From NCBI RefSeq assembly GCF_000177335.1, contig NZ_ADFP01000047.1:1-64000 (forward strand): a stretch of DNA of 64,000 nucleotides, given 5' to 3'. A model generated the notes under the pieces. The model was not told where the DNA came from. It ran no database searches and saw only the letters and a list, made by a program, of their open reading frames with translations. Positions within the stretch are counted from its first letter, which is position 1. The number at the start of each line of letters is the position of its first letter. The DNA comes from Pyramidobacter piscolens W5455 (GTDB taxonomy: Bacteria > Synergistota > Synergistia > Synergistales > Dethiosulfovibrionaceae). The translations under genes and the position numbers were made by a program. Below, in pieces: positions 25,620 to 33,552 of the stretch.

Positions 25620-26774
25620 ATGTCTGACGTTCGCAAGCTCATCGGTGAAGCTCTTTCCGAGATCATCGATTCCGCCGCTCACGGCGGCCCCCGCGTCCGC
25701 GTCGGCCTGCAGGCGAATGGCAGCGAGCACGGCTCCGAAGAAATCGCCAACGCCGCACGCCTCGCCCAGCGCCAGAATCCCAACATCCAGGTCGTGATGA
25801 TCGGCCCTAAAAAAGTCGAAGGTTTCGACGACCTCGAATGGATCGAAACCAACGACTGCGAGATCGACTTGGAAAAAGGCATGGACGACGCCATGGACAG
25901 CGGCAAGGTTGCCGGCATCGTCGCCATGCACCATCCGTTCCCCATGGGCGTGACCACGATCGGCCGCGTTTTCACGCCCGCGTGCGGCCGCGACATGATC
26001 GTTGCCTCCACCACCGGCACCAGCGCCATCAACCGCGTCGAAGCCATGATCCGCAACACCGTGTACGGCATCGCCGTCGCCAAGTCTATCGGCAAGACGA
26101 ACCCCACCGTGGGGATTCTCAACGTCGAAGGCGCCCAGGTCGTCTTCAAGGCGCTGCGCAAGCTCAAGGAAAACGGCTACGACATCACCTTCGGCGAGAG
26201 TAAACGCGCCGACGGCGGTTCCGTCCTGCGCGGCAACGACATCCTTCAGGGCGTCGTCGACGTGTGCGTCTGCGATACGCTCACCGGCAACGTGCTGATG
26301 AAGATGTTTTCCTCGTTCAGCACCGGCGGTTCGTACGAGGCGCTGGGCTGGGGCTACGGCCCTTCCGCCGGCGAAGGATGGAAACACGTCGTCAACATCA
26401 TCTCGCGCGCTTCGGGCGCGCCCGTGATCGCCAACGCCGTCGCCTACTGCGGCGCCGCGGCGGCGGGCAAACTTCCCGAACTCGTCGCCAGGGAAGTCGA
26501 AGCGGCCAAAGGCTGCGGCCTCGAGGAAATCATCGCCAGCTTCATGCCAAAACCGGCCGCGGCCGAGGAAGAAATCAAGGCCCCGGCGGCCGAGCCGACC
26601 GACGAAGAAATCCACGGCGTCGACGTGCTCGCGATCGAAGACGCCGTGCGCGAGCTGTGGAAGCACGGCATTTACGCCGAAAGCTCGATGGGCTGCACCG
26701 GCCCCGTCGTCAAGCTCAACAAAACGAAAGAAGAAGAAGCCCGCAAGATCCTCGCCGCGGCCAGCTACATTTAG
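25620..26774 (+). CDS. grdD: Glycine/sarcosine/betaine reductase component C, alpha subunit
   Basis: The 384-aa alpha subunit, related to PlsX-type phosphate acyltransferases. It carries out the final phosphorolysis that yields acetyl phosphate. The active thiol known from Eubacterium acidaminophilum GrdD, Cys359, is present at exactly residue 359 in SSMGCTGPVV. A Pro/Ala/Glu-rich linker (about 312-330) separates the core from this C-terminal segment. It begins 12 nt after grdC with AAGGAGG upstream and has the same strong codon bias. Confidence 0.96.
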   Translation: MSDVRKLIGEALSEIIDSAAHGGPRVRVGLQANGSEHGSEEIANAARLAQRQNPNIQVVMIGPKKVEGFDDLEWIETNDCEIDLEKGMDDAMDSGKVAGIVAMHHPFPMGVTTIGRVFTPACGRDMIVASTTGTSAINRVEAMIRNTVYGIAVAKSIGKTNPTVGILNVEGAQVVFKALRKLKENGYDITFGESKRADGGSVLRGNDILQGVVDVCVCDTLTGNVLMKMFSSFSTGGSYEALGWGYGPSAGEGWKHVVNIISRASGAPVIANAVAYCGAAAAGKLPELVAREVEAAKGCGLEEIIASFMPKPAAAEEEIKAPAAEPTDEEIHGVDVLAIEDAVRELWKHGIYAESSMGCTGPVVKLNKTKEEEARKILAAASYI

Positions 26775-26817
26775 AACCTCGAAGCACGGCGCGCGCAAGG
26801 GAAAAGCGTGTGCGGAC

Positions 26818-26861
26818 AAAAAAAACGGCGTTGGAAGTTAATCCTTCCACGCCGTTTTTTT
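26818..26861. terminator. Strong bidirectional terminator
   Basis: AAAAACGGCGT...GGAAG paired with CTTCCACGCCGTTTTTT, with A and T runs on both sides. It ends grdCD on the plus strand and the importer operon on the minus strand. Confidence 0.9.
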
Positions 26862-26901
26862 GTTCCGCGTCATTGTTTTTTTCACAAAGCAAAGGGCGGC
26901 G

Positions 26902-27681
26902 TCATGCGCGGAGACCGGAACCTCCCCGCAGGCGCGGGACCACCAAGGGCGCGCCGTCGTGTACGATCACGTCTACGGGAATCCCGTAAACGTCGCCGAT
27001 CAGGCCGGCCGATACTTCCGACGGCCGGCAGCTGCCGCAGACGGCGCCGTCGCGCAGAAAAAGCAGGCGGTCGGCGGCGCGCAGAGACGTGTTCAGATCG
27101 TGGATCGACATCAGGATCGCCACGTTCTGTTTTTGGACGATCCGCCGCAGCGTCCGCAGCATATCGATCTGGTTTTTCAGGTCCAGACTGCTCGTCGGCT
27201 CGTCAAGCAGCAAAACTTCCGGTTCCTGAACAAGCGCACGGGCAAGGGAAACTTTTTGAAACTCGCCGCCGCTCAGCTCGTCGAGGAAACGCAGGGAAAA
27301 ATTTTCGAGAGACAGGGCGCGCAGGACCGTTCCCACTTTTTCGACGTCTTCTTTCTTCACGGTCCACGCGATGTGAGGACGACGGCCGAGCAGGACCGCG
27401 TCGAAAACGGTCAGATGCTGCGGTTCGTCCCGCTGAGGAACGTAACCGAAGAGTTTCGCCCGCTCGCGCCGCGGGCACGACCCCATCGAACGGCCGTCGA
27501 GCAGGACCGTTCCTTTCGAGGAACGAAGGATTCCGTTGACGGCCCGCAGCAGCGTAGTTTTCCCCGTGCCGTTTGGACCGAGCAGCGCGACGATCTCTCC
27601 CTGTTCCAGAGAAAAACTCACGTCCTTCAAAACTTCGTCGCGTCCATAGGCAAAAGAAAGCTTCATTACCGACAGCGTCAT
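26902..27681 (-). CDS. ABC transporter ATP-binding protein, FecE/BtuD type
   Basis: A 259-aa ATPase of an iron-complex/cobalamin-type importer. Walker A is GPNGTGKTT (about residue 35), the Q-loop YVPQRDEP, the signature LSGGEFQKVSLARAL, Walker B VLLLDEPTSSLD and the switch histidine SIHDL. Its start overlaps the permease stop by 4 nt. It is the last gene of FmdE-binding protein-permease-ATPase and is followed by a strong terminator. Confidence 0.92.
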   Translation of the reverse strand: MTLSVMKLSFAYGRDEVLKDVSFSLEQGEIVALLGPNGTGKTTLLRAVNGILRSSKGTVLLDGRSMGSCPRRERAKLFGYVPQRDEPQHLTVFDAVLLGRRPHIAWTVKKEDVEKVGTVLRALSLENFSLRFLDELSGGEFQKVSLARALVQEPEVLLLDEPTSSLDLKNQIDMLRTLRRIVQKQNVAILMSIHDLNTSLRAADRLLFLRDGAVCGSCRPSEVSAGLIGDVYGIPVDVIVHDGAPLVVPRLRGGSGLRA

Positions 27682-28748
27682 CTTTTCGCTCTCCTTTTCA
27701 TCAGCAGGGCCAGAAATACCGGCGCGCCCATGAACGCCGTAAAGACGGAGACGGGAAGAAGACGCGGCGCGAGCAGAAGCCGCGCTCCCATGTCGGCGCC
27801 CGTCAAAAGGGCCGCTCCCAGCAGGACCGAGCCGGGAATCAGGAAACGATGATCGCCCCCGAGAAAACGACGCAGCATATGAGGACAGACAAGCCCGACG
27901 AAACCGATCACGCCGAGAAACGCGACCATGACGGCCGCAAGCAGCGATGCCACGACCATGGCTTCGAGACGGACCCGGAAAGCCGAGACGCCCAGCGACA
28001 GGGCGGTCTCATCGCCGCAGCACAAAGCGTTCAGATCGAAGCGCCTGTAAAAGAACAACGCCGAAGAAAGAGCCAACAGAGCCGACATCATGGGGATCTC
28101 GCGCCACGACGCGCGCGAGACGTCGCCGAAAGTCCAGAAGACGGTAGCCGCCAGCTGGGCGTCGTCGGCGAAATACTGAAGAAACATGGTCCCGGCGATA
28201 AACAGCGAACTCAAAGCCACGCCCGCCAGCACCATGACTTCGCCGGCGCCGCCCGTCGCGGAGACGATAAAAAGCACGACGCCCATGCAAACGAGCGCGG
28301 CGGCGAACGCCGCCCCCGTCGTGAGCCAGTGATTCATGATCGTCACGGCGTCCGCCGCGGAACTCTGCATCGTCCCCGACCCGAGAACGATGATCGAAAA
28401 GGCCGCGCCGAAAGCGGCCGCGTTGGAGATCCCCAACGTGAACGGAGAGCCCAATGGATTGCGCAGCACCGCCTGCATGGCCACTCCCGCGAGCGACAGC
28501 CCGCCTCCCGCCAGCATGGCGGCCAGAGTCTGGGGCAGGCGGATATTCACGACGATCACCTTGCCCCGCCCTCCCCCGCCGCCGAGAAGGACCTCGATCA
28601 CCTCGGAGACGGGGATCCTGACGGCTCCCCAGGCGACGGACAGCAGGCCGAGAAGCAAACAAAGCCCGCCCAATCCGAGAAGGAAAAGTTTTTTACGGCC
28701 GACGTAGGCTTCGTACGCCAACGAAGGGAGACGTTCCCGCCGAAGCAC
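27678..28748 (-). CDS. ABC transporter permease, FecCD family
   Basis: A 356-aa inner-membrane permease with about nine to ten transmembrane helices. Family motifs include RLPQTLAAMLAGGGLSLAG near residue 90 and GFVGLVCPHMLRRFLGGDHR near 285, the coupling-helix region. It would move an iron chelate, cobalamin, haem or another metal complex. It starts 3 nt after the binding-protein gene ends and overlaps the ATPase gene by 4 nt. Confidence 0.93.
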   Translation of the reverse strand: MLRRERLPSLAYEAYVGRKKLFLLGLGGLCLLLGLLSVAWGAVRIPVSEVIEVLLGGGGGRGKVIVVNIRLPQTLAAMLAGGGLSLAGVAMQAVLRNPLGSPFTLGISNAAAFGAAFSIIVLGSGTMQSSAADAVTIMNHWLTTGAAFAAALVCMGVVLFIVSATGGAGEVMVLAGVALSSLFIAGTMFLQYFADDAQLAATVFWTFGDVSRASWREIPMMSALLALSSALFFYRRFDLNALCCGDETALSLGVSAFRVRLEAMVVASLLAAVMVAFLGVIGFVGLVCPHMLRRFLGGDHRFLIPGSVLLGAALLTGADMGARLLLAPRLLPVSVFTAFMGAPVFLALLMKRRAKR

Positions 28749-28751
28749 GGC

Positions 28752-29867
28752 TTATTTCCCTTCAAGGTTCAGACGGGAGAAAATTTTGCCGGAAAGGGCT
28801 TCGCTGATCTGAGCGTAGAGCGGTTTTCCGACAAGGAAAGAATAGATCTCGTCGGCGACGGACGCGATCTCGACGTCGGCGAAACGCTCGGGATAGAGAG
28901 TTTTTCCCACGAAATAGCTGTTGACCAGCACGGAACCGTAATTGATCGTGTACGAGTTGTAGGGAAGCACGCTCCAGATTTCGCCGCTTTTGACGGCCGA
29001 CAGTTCGACGTAGACGGGATCGAAACTGAGCTGCCGGAGTCCGCCGGCCTCCCCTTTCGCCCGCAGCGTGTTGATGTCCATGAAAACGACTTGGGGATCC
29101 CATTGCAGGATTTTTTCCTTGGCGACGCTGACCGTCTCCGATTTGCCGGAACCGTCGGCGGCCACGTTTTTCGCGCCGGTGTAGAGGAACGGCGGATAGC
29201 CGATCTCCGTCGAGGTGAACCCATGAGTGCCGCGCATGGATACGCCGCCGATATAGCAGCTTCTGCGTTCTTCTTCGGGAATGCCGGCAGTCCTCCGGCG
29301 CAGTTCCGCCAAGTGACCTTCGAAGAAGGCCACCACTTCTTCCGCCCGCTGTTCCTTGTCAAGAACTTTCCCCATCAGCCGCAGCGTCGCGTAGAACTGT
29401 ACCTTTTTGTCGCTCAGATTTCCGTATTCCAGGCCGATCACGGGGATCCCCGTTTTGGCCGTCAGCTGGTCGGGATGAGGACCGGAAAGAGGCGACACTT
29501 TGAAAATCACCTGCGGTTGCGGGGAAAGTCCGGCAATCAGTTCGGGATTGTCCTTGCCGCGAAACTCGCCGAAAAGAGGCAGACCGGCAAACTCAGGATG
29601 AGCCAGAGCATAAGGGCGCGAGGCTTTGCCCGGCGGCGGATCGTTGCGTTTCTCGATGGAATCCACCGCGATCACGCGATCGTTCGCCTGAAGGTAGGTC
29701 AGCAGCCTCAAGGCGCCGGAGCCGGAGCCAATGATCCGTTCCGGCGCGGCGGGGACGGTTACGGAACGTCCGAGGCAGTCGGTCACCGTCATTTCCGCGC
29801 CGCAGGCCGCAGACGCGCACAGTATGAGCGCCGCAAGGAACGCAAGATATTTCGTTCGAATTTTCAT
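28752..29867 (-). CDS. Periplasmic metal-complex binding protein, FecB/BtuF family
   Basis: A 371-aa substrate-binding protein with an N-terminal signal peptide (about residues 1-23, AFLAALILCASAA). It opens with VTDCLGRSVTVPAAPERIIG, the classic start of the PF01497 fold, and the two lobes joined by a long helix follow. The ligand cannot be told from the sequence. Partners and the upstream FmdE gene suggest a metal or metal chelate rather than a sugar or amino acid. GGAGG precedes the ATG at 29867, which overlaps the FmdE stop by 4 nt. Confidence 0.9.
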   Translation of the reverse strand: MKIRTKYLAFLAALILCASAACGAEMTVTDCLGRSVTVPAAPERIIGSGSGALRLLTYLQANDRVIAVDSIEKRNDPPPGKASRPYALAHPEFAGLPLFGEFRGKDNPELIAGLSPQPQVIFKVSPLSGPHPDQLTAKTGIPVIGLEYGNLSDKKVQFYATLRLMGKVLDKEQRAEEVVAFFEGHLAELRRRTAGIPEEERRSCYIGGVSMRGTHGFTSTEIGYPPFLYTGAKNVAADGSGKSETVSVAKEKILQWDPQVVFMDINTLRAKGEAGGLRQLSFDPVYVELSAVKSGEIWSVLPYNSYTINYGSVLVNSYFVGKTLYPERFADVEIASVADEIYSFLVGKPLYAQISEALSGKIFSRLNLEGK

Positions 29868-30412
29868 TGCGCCATCCTCCGAAGCTTCGCCGCGCACGGC
29901 ACGCAGACTTTTCGCCCGTCCGCGCGCGTCTCGAGGCGGGTGACCATGACTTTCTCGCCGCAGACGGAACAGTTTTCCGAGTCATGAATGCGCGCTCTCT
30001 GCGGGATCGCCTCTTCGGGCTTCTTCACGTCGAACAGGACTTCGTCCGATTCGGTTAAAAGACGGCGCGTATGCTCGTCACGTGAAAGTTCGCTTTCGGG
30101 AGAACGGTAAACGAGCCTCACGCCGCTGCCGTCGGAATGACGAAAGACCGTGTACGCATGCTTGCCGTAGTCGCGAAAAATGAAATTTCCCTTTCCAAAA
30201 GTGCAGCCGAGGACGGCTTGTACCGCATCCACGCCGCAGGCGTCGTTTTCGACGATCGCTGCAATTTCCTCATCCACGTCGCGGGACAGATTCAGCAGCT
30301 TCATTGCCATTCGAGAAGCGCGCCAGCCGATCAGCAGGCCGGGACAGAGATGTCCGTGAAAAGCGATGACAGGCGTCAGTTCCGGTGGAATTTTCAACGA
30401 AGCCATATCCAT
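29864..30412 (-). CDS. FmdE-family protein
   Basis: A 182-aa protein of the FmdE family, named after a protein co-purified with molybdenum formylmethanofuran dehydrogenase; its function remains unclear. The FHGHLCPGLLIGWRAS signature with His and Cys is at residues 18-33, CGVDAVQ and GCTFGKGN follow, and a C-terminal treble-clef zinc finger (CSVCGEKV...CVPCAAKL) ends the protein. FmdE genes often neighbour metal importers. The ATG at 30412 has GGAGG 8 nt upstream. A terminator-like hairpin lies just before the ribosome site. Confidence 0.9.
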   Translation of the reverse strand: MDMASLKIPPELTPVIAFHGHLCPGLLIGWRASRMAMKLLNLSRDVDEEIAAIVENDACGVDAVQAVLGCTFGKGNFIFRDYGKHAYTVFRHSDGSGVRLVYRSPESELSRDEHTRRLLTESDEVLFDVKKPEEAIPQRARIHDSENCSVCGEKVMVTRLETRADGRKVCVPCAAKLRRMAQ

Positions 30413-30437
30413 ATCCTCATCCTCCAATTCAAAGAGT

Positions 30438-30473
30438 AAAAAATAGCGCTACCTTTTATTTTTTATGTAGCAC
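30438..30473 (-). terminator. Terminator-like hairpin in the FmdE leader
   Basis: On the minus strand, stem GTGCTAC / GTAGCGC (six pairs plus a G-U wobble) with a 14-nt A-rich loop, followed by TATTTTTT. It ends only 12 nt before the FmdE ribosome site, so it would stop transcription before the operon unless another fold forms. Confidence 0.6.
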
Positions 30474-30492
30474 GCCTATTCTAACACAGTTC

Positions 30493-30580
30493 GCCTGGAT
30501 TACAATCTTTTATGCCCGCTGCCCACGGCGTTTTCCAACTGGGTCCCCCGGCATGCTCTGGAGGGATAAATTTTTCAGGC
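30493..30580 (-). promoter_or_regulatory. Candidate structured 5' leader (riboswitch-like) of the FmdE-importer operon
   Basis: An 88-nt domain on the minus strand closed by GCCTG (30580-30576) with CAGGC (30497-30493). Inside it ATGCC (30554-30550) pairs with GGCAT (30516-30512), and within that CCCA pairs with TGGG (30543-30522). Together with the terminator-like hairpin downstream this is the layout of a transcription-attenuating riboswitch. I could not match it to the molybdenum cofactor, cobalamin, NiCo or other consensus I know. The pairing is read by eye and not computed. Confidence 0.45.
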
Positions 30581-30619
30581 TAAAAGTCCTATAATGTTTT
30601 TAAATGAGCGCCGCCTCTT

Positions 30620-30666
30620 AAATATACGCCAGGGCCGTCCATAGTGCCGACAGCCCTGGCGTATTG
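30620..30666 (-). terminator. Hairpin terminator after the YerC-like gene
   Basis: Stem TACGCCAGGGC / GCCCTGGCGTA (11 bp) with a 17-nt loop just after the stop codon on the minus strand, followed by a short TATTT. Confidence 0.65.
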
Positions 30667-30677
30667 AAGGTCATTTT

Positions 30678-30983
30678 TTATTCGCGACGCTTTTTCCCGT
30701 TCTCTTCGAGTCTATTCAGCACGATTCCATACCCGTCGGCGCCGTAGTCGAGAAATTTACGCACGCGGCTGATCGTCGCCGTACTGGCGCCGGTCCTTTG
30801 CGCTATTTGCGGATACGTGTGATTCTGGCGCAACAATCGCGCCACTTCCAAGCGTTGTGAAAGAGCCTTGATTTCGCCGATGGTCGCCACATCTTCGAGA
30901 AAATCATACACTTCTTCCACCGTGTTCAGGGAAAGAAACGCAGAAGCAAGCTGCTCTGTCAGTTCGTCCTTCCATTTTTCCAT
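30678..30983 (-). CDS. YerC/YecD-family TrpR-like regulator
   Basis: A 101-aa DNA-binding protein of the TrpR superfamily. It has the helical N-terminal dimer region and the helix-turn-helix QIAQRTGASTATISRVRKFL (about residues 59-78), the most conserved part of YerC/YecD. Its regulated genes are unknown in general. GGGAGG precedes the ATG, and a TATAAT element lies upstream. It is monocistronic, and the FmdE operon lies beyond its terminator in the same direction. Confidence 0.9.
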   Translation of the reverse strand: MEKWKDELTEQLASAFLSLNTVEEVYDFLEDVATIGEIKALSQRLEVARLLRQNHTYPQIAQRTGASTATISRVRKFLDYGADGYGIVLNRLEENGKKRRE

Positions 30984-31005
30984 GTGATCGTGCCTCCCGA
31001 CTGAT

Positions 31006-31011
31006 ATTATA
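31006..31011 (-). promoter_or_regulatory. -10 element for the YerC-like gene
   Basis: Minus-strand TATAAT 23 nt before the start codon. No good -35 at the usual spacing, so the call is tentative. Confidence 0.35.
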
Positions 31012-31167
31012 GGAAATAACTTTTAAGACTCCATTTCATTTTCACTTTAGCACACGGAAGCGCAAAACACAATCAGCCCCAGACCTTCGCGCAATTTGCA
31101 TCGATTTCGTATCCCCATCCCGGCGGATTTCGCGAGCGGAAATACGCGTCGCGGAAGCAAAAATATC

Positions 31168-31196
31168 TTGAGACGTCATTCAACCTATGGTATGAT
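31168..31196 (+). promoter_or_regulatory. tRNA-Leu promoter
   Basis: -35 TTGAGA (31168-31173), 17-nt spacer, -10 TATGAT (31191-31196), 18 nt before the mature tRNA 5' end. Confidence 0.8.
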
Positions 31197-31214
31197 TCTT
31201 GAGTAATTGAAAGG

Positions 31215-31300
31215 GCTCAGATGGTGGAATCGGTAGACACTGGGGACTTAAAATCCCCTGGCATTGCGCCGTGCGGGTTCGAGTCCCGCTCTGAGCACCA
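31215..31300 (+). tRNA. tRNA-Leu(UAA)
   Basis: An 86-nt class II tRNA with encoded CCA. Acceptor arms GCTCAGA and TCTGAGC pair perfectly. Anticodon stem GGGGA/TCCCC encloses CT-TAA-AA, giving anticodon UAA at 31249-31251, which reads UUA and UUG. A long variable arm (GGCATTGCGCC) and the T-arm GCGGGTTCGAGTCCCGC confirm a leucine tRNA. It has its own promoter and terminator. Confidence 0.97.
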
Positions 31301-31316
31301 CCGCCGAGATGCCGAT

Positions 31317-31363
31317 CCCGTCGTGTGATGCGCTGGACGCGCCGCACGACGGGGTTTTCTTTT
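31317..31363 (+). terminator. Terminator after tRNA-Leu
   Basis: CCCGTCGTG paired with CACGACGGG, partly extended by GCGC pairs, followed by TTTTCTTTT, 17 nt after the tRNA. Confidence 0.85.
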
Positions 31364-31371
31364 AAACCGCG

Positions 31372-32691
31372 TCAACTGCCGTGCTTGGCTTTCCAATCTT
31401 TGATGAACTCGAGGCGCGCTTTGTACTTCGCTTCAAGCCCCTGCTCCGTCGGTTCGTAATAAGTTTTTCCCAGCAGCGAATCCGGCAGGCACTGCATGCC
31501 GGTCAATTTTTCCGCGGCGTCGTGGGCGTACTGGTAGCCTTTGCCGTAATCGAGCTCCTTCATCAGCTTGGTCGGAGCGTTGCGGATCACGAGCGGGACG
31601 GGCTCGGCCAATTGGGAGATCGCGTCGTGCCGGGCCGACTCATAGGCGCGGTAGAGGGCGTTCGACTTGGGCGCCAGCGAGAGGTAGACGGCCGCTTGGG
31701 TGAGATGGACGGAACACTCGGGCATGCCGAGGAAATGGCAGGCCTGATAGGCCGCCACCGCCAGTTCCAGCGCTCTCGGATCGGCCAGCCCGACGTCTTC
31801 GCTGGCGAAGCGCACGATCCGGCGCGCCACGTAGAGCGGGTCTTCTCCCGCCTCGAGCATTCGCGCCAGCCAGTAAACCGCGGCGTCGGGGTCGGAATTG
31901 CGCATCGACTTGTGGAGCGCCGAGATGAGGTTGTAATGTTCTTCGCCCTTTTTGTCGTACAGCAGCGATTTCTTGGAGAGGCACTGCTCCAGCACCTCCG
32001 GCGTGACCTCGGTTTCGCCGTCGGCACGATTGCCGTTCAACACGACCATTTCCAGCGTTGACAGGGCCGAACGGGCGTCGCCGTTGGCGAAGTTGGCGAT
32101 CATTTCCAGCAGTTCGGGAGCGATGCGCACGTTTTGGCGGCCGAAGCCGCGCGGGTCGGCAAGCGCCCGCTGCAGCAAAGAGACCAGCTCATCCGTTGTG
32201 AGCGCCTGCAGCACGAAGACCTTGCAGCGGGACAGAAGAGCGCCGTTGACCTCAAAGGAGGGATTTTCCGTCGTCGCGCCGATGAGGATGATGCTCCCTT
32301 TCTCGACGAACGGCAGGAAGGCGTCCTGCTGCGCCTTGTTGAAACGGTGGATCTCGTCGACGAAGACGATGGTCTTGCCGCCGAAAGCGCGGTTGCTCTC
32401 GGCCTGCTGCATCACGGTGCGTATTTCCTTGATGCCGCTGGTCACCGCCGAAAAGTTGATGAACTCCGCCTTGGTCTGGTTGGCGATGATGCGGGCCAGC
32501 GTGGTTTTGCCGACGCCCGGCGGTCCCCAGAAGATCATCGAGGAAATGGTATCGTTGACGATCAGGCGGCGCAGGATTTTATCCGGCCCCAGCAGGTGCG
32601 TCTGCCCGACGAACTCGTCCAGGCTCCGCGGCCTGAGGCGGGCGGCAAGAGGCTGCGTCTGCTCGCTTTCAAACAAGTTGAGTTCTTCCAT
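31372..32691 (-). CDS. rarA: Replication-associated recombination protein A
   Basis: A 439-aa AAA+ ATPase (RarA/MgsA) that acts at stalled replication forks. Walker A GPPGVGKTT is at about residue 56, Walker B with sensor sequence FVDEIHRFNKAQQDA near 110, sensor I GATTENPSFE, and the C-terminal tetramerisation domain with PLYVARRIVRFASEDVG and HLTQAAVYLSLAPKSN. Length and motifs are typical. It is monocistronic and convergent with the tRNA gene. Confidence 0.96.
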   Translation of the reverse strand: MEELNLFESEQTQPLAARLRPRSLDEFVGQTHLLGPDKILRRLIVNDTISSMIFWGPPGVGKTTLARIIANQTKAEFINFSAVTSGIKEIRTVMQQAESNRAFGGKTIVFVDEIHRFNKAQQDAFLPFVEKGSIILIGATTENPSFEVNGALLSRCKVFVLQALTTDELVSLLQRALADPRGFGRQNVRIAPELLEMIANFANGDARSALSTLEMVVLNGNRADGETEVTPEVLEQCLSKKSLLYDKKGEEHYNLISALHKSMRNSDPDAAVYWLARMLEAGEDPLYVARRIVRFASEDVGLADPRALELAVAAYQACHFLGMPECSVHLTQAAVYLSLAPKSNALYRAYESARHDAISQLAEPVPLVIRNAPTKLMKELDYGKGYQYAHDAAEKLTGMQCLPDSLLGKTYYEPTEQGLEAKYKARLEFIKDWKAKHGS

Positions 32692-32801
32692 GGTCGTTCC
32701 CCCTTTGCGTGAACGATTCCCCGCCGTTCAGTGTCAAGGCGGGAAATATCGGCGACTGACTGAAAATATTCTATCACGCCTCAAAGCTTACGCACAGACA
32801 G

Positions 32802-32845
32802 AAAAAAGGAGTTCCCCGAAAAATACCGGGGAACTCCTTTTTTTT
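32802..32845. terminator. Strong bidirectional terminator
   Basis: AAAAAAGGAGTTCCCCG pairs with CGGGGAACTCCTTTTTTTT around a 9-nt loop. It ends the mnmA-lon-nth run on the minus strand. Confidence 0.92.
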
Positions 32846-32847
32846 CG

Positions 32848-33552
32848 TCAGGCTTCGCTGGAAGGACAGATGCCCCTGAGGGGACATTCGCCGCACTTCG
32901 GCGCTCGGGCCTTGCAGATGTTTTTTCCGTGCTGGATCACGTCCAGGTGCCCGGCGCACTTCATCCCGTCGGGCACAAGCCGTTCGAGGCGGGCCTGGAT
33001 CTCCGCAGGCGTCTCTTTGGCGTCGGCCCAGCCGAGCCGCTTCGAGATGCGCGCCACATGCGTGTCCACGGGAAAGGCCGGAAAACCGAGATCGAAAGCG
33101 AGCACGCAGGCGGCCGTTTTCGGGCCGACGCCCTGGATGTGCGTCATAAAATCCCAGGCCGCGGCGGGCGTACCGCTTTTCAGGCGTTTGAGCGAATATT
33201 CGCCGAAGCGCTCTTTCACGGTTTTCAGCACGCGCAGGATCGTCGCCGCTTTGTTGTTGCAGATTCCCGCCGGCTTGATCGCCTCGGCGATCCGGTCCTG
33301 CGGCAGCGCGGCGACGCGATCCCAGCTGCCGTACCGGGATTTCAGGCGCTCGAAGGCCATGTCGCGGTTGCGGTCGTTGGTGTTCTGCGACAGCACCGTC
33401 TCGATCAGCCCGTCGAGCGGCTCTTCATAGACGATTTTGGCCGAGTCCGTCCCCTGTTTCCAGAGCTGCTCCAGAATCTCCAGCACGGCCGTGATCGACG
33501 GCGCTTCGATCCGTCCGGGCGCAACTTTTTTGCCCACGTCGACCCGGCTCAT
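32848..33552 (-). CDS. nth: Endonuclease III (DNA glycosylase/AP lyase)
   Basis: A 234-aa base-excision repair enzyme for oxidised pyrimidines. It has the helix-hairpin-helix IQGVGPKTAACVL with the catalytic lysine, the catalytic aspartate in PVDTHVARISKRLG, and the C-terminal iron-sulfur loop (C-x6-C-x2-C-x5-C in CKARAPKCGECPLRGIC). The ATG at 33552 makes a 4-nt ATGA overlap with the Lon-like gene; a longer in-frame reading to 33828 is only the antiframe of that gene. It is somewhat longer than E. coli Nth at the N-terminus. Confidence 0.95.
   Translation of the reverse strand: MSRVDVGKKVAPGRIEAPSITAVLEILEQLWKQGTDSAKIVYEEPLDGLIETVLSQNTNDRNRDMAFERLKSRYGSWDRVAALPQDRIAEAIKPAGICNNKAATILRVLKTVKERFGEYSLKRLKSGTPAAAWDFMTHIQGVGPKTAACVLAFDLGFPAFPVDTHVARISKRLGWADAKETPAEIQARLERLVPDGMKCAGHLDVIQHGKNICKARAPKCGECPLRGICPSSEA

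Noticed and set aside
24072-26819. 915-aa open frame on the minus strand opposite grdC and grdD
   Set aside because: Antisense to two well-supported genes with strong codon bias, which leaves few stops on the other strand; composition is His/Asp/Val-rich and not protein-like.
27573-29987. 804-aa open frame opposite the ABC permease and binding-protein genes
   Set aside because: Antisense shadow with low-complexity Arg/His/Gln composition; the minus-strand genes show full family motifs.
30493-30580. Assignment of the FmdE leader to the molybdenum cofactor, cobalamin or NiCo riboswitch class
   Set aside because: Only short stretches resemble these consensus sequences and key conserved nucleotides are missing; it is kept as an unassigned candidate.
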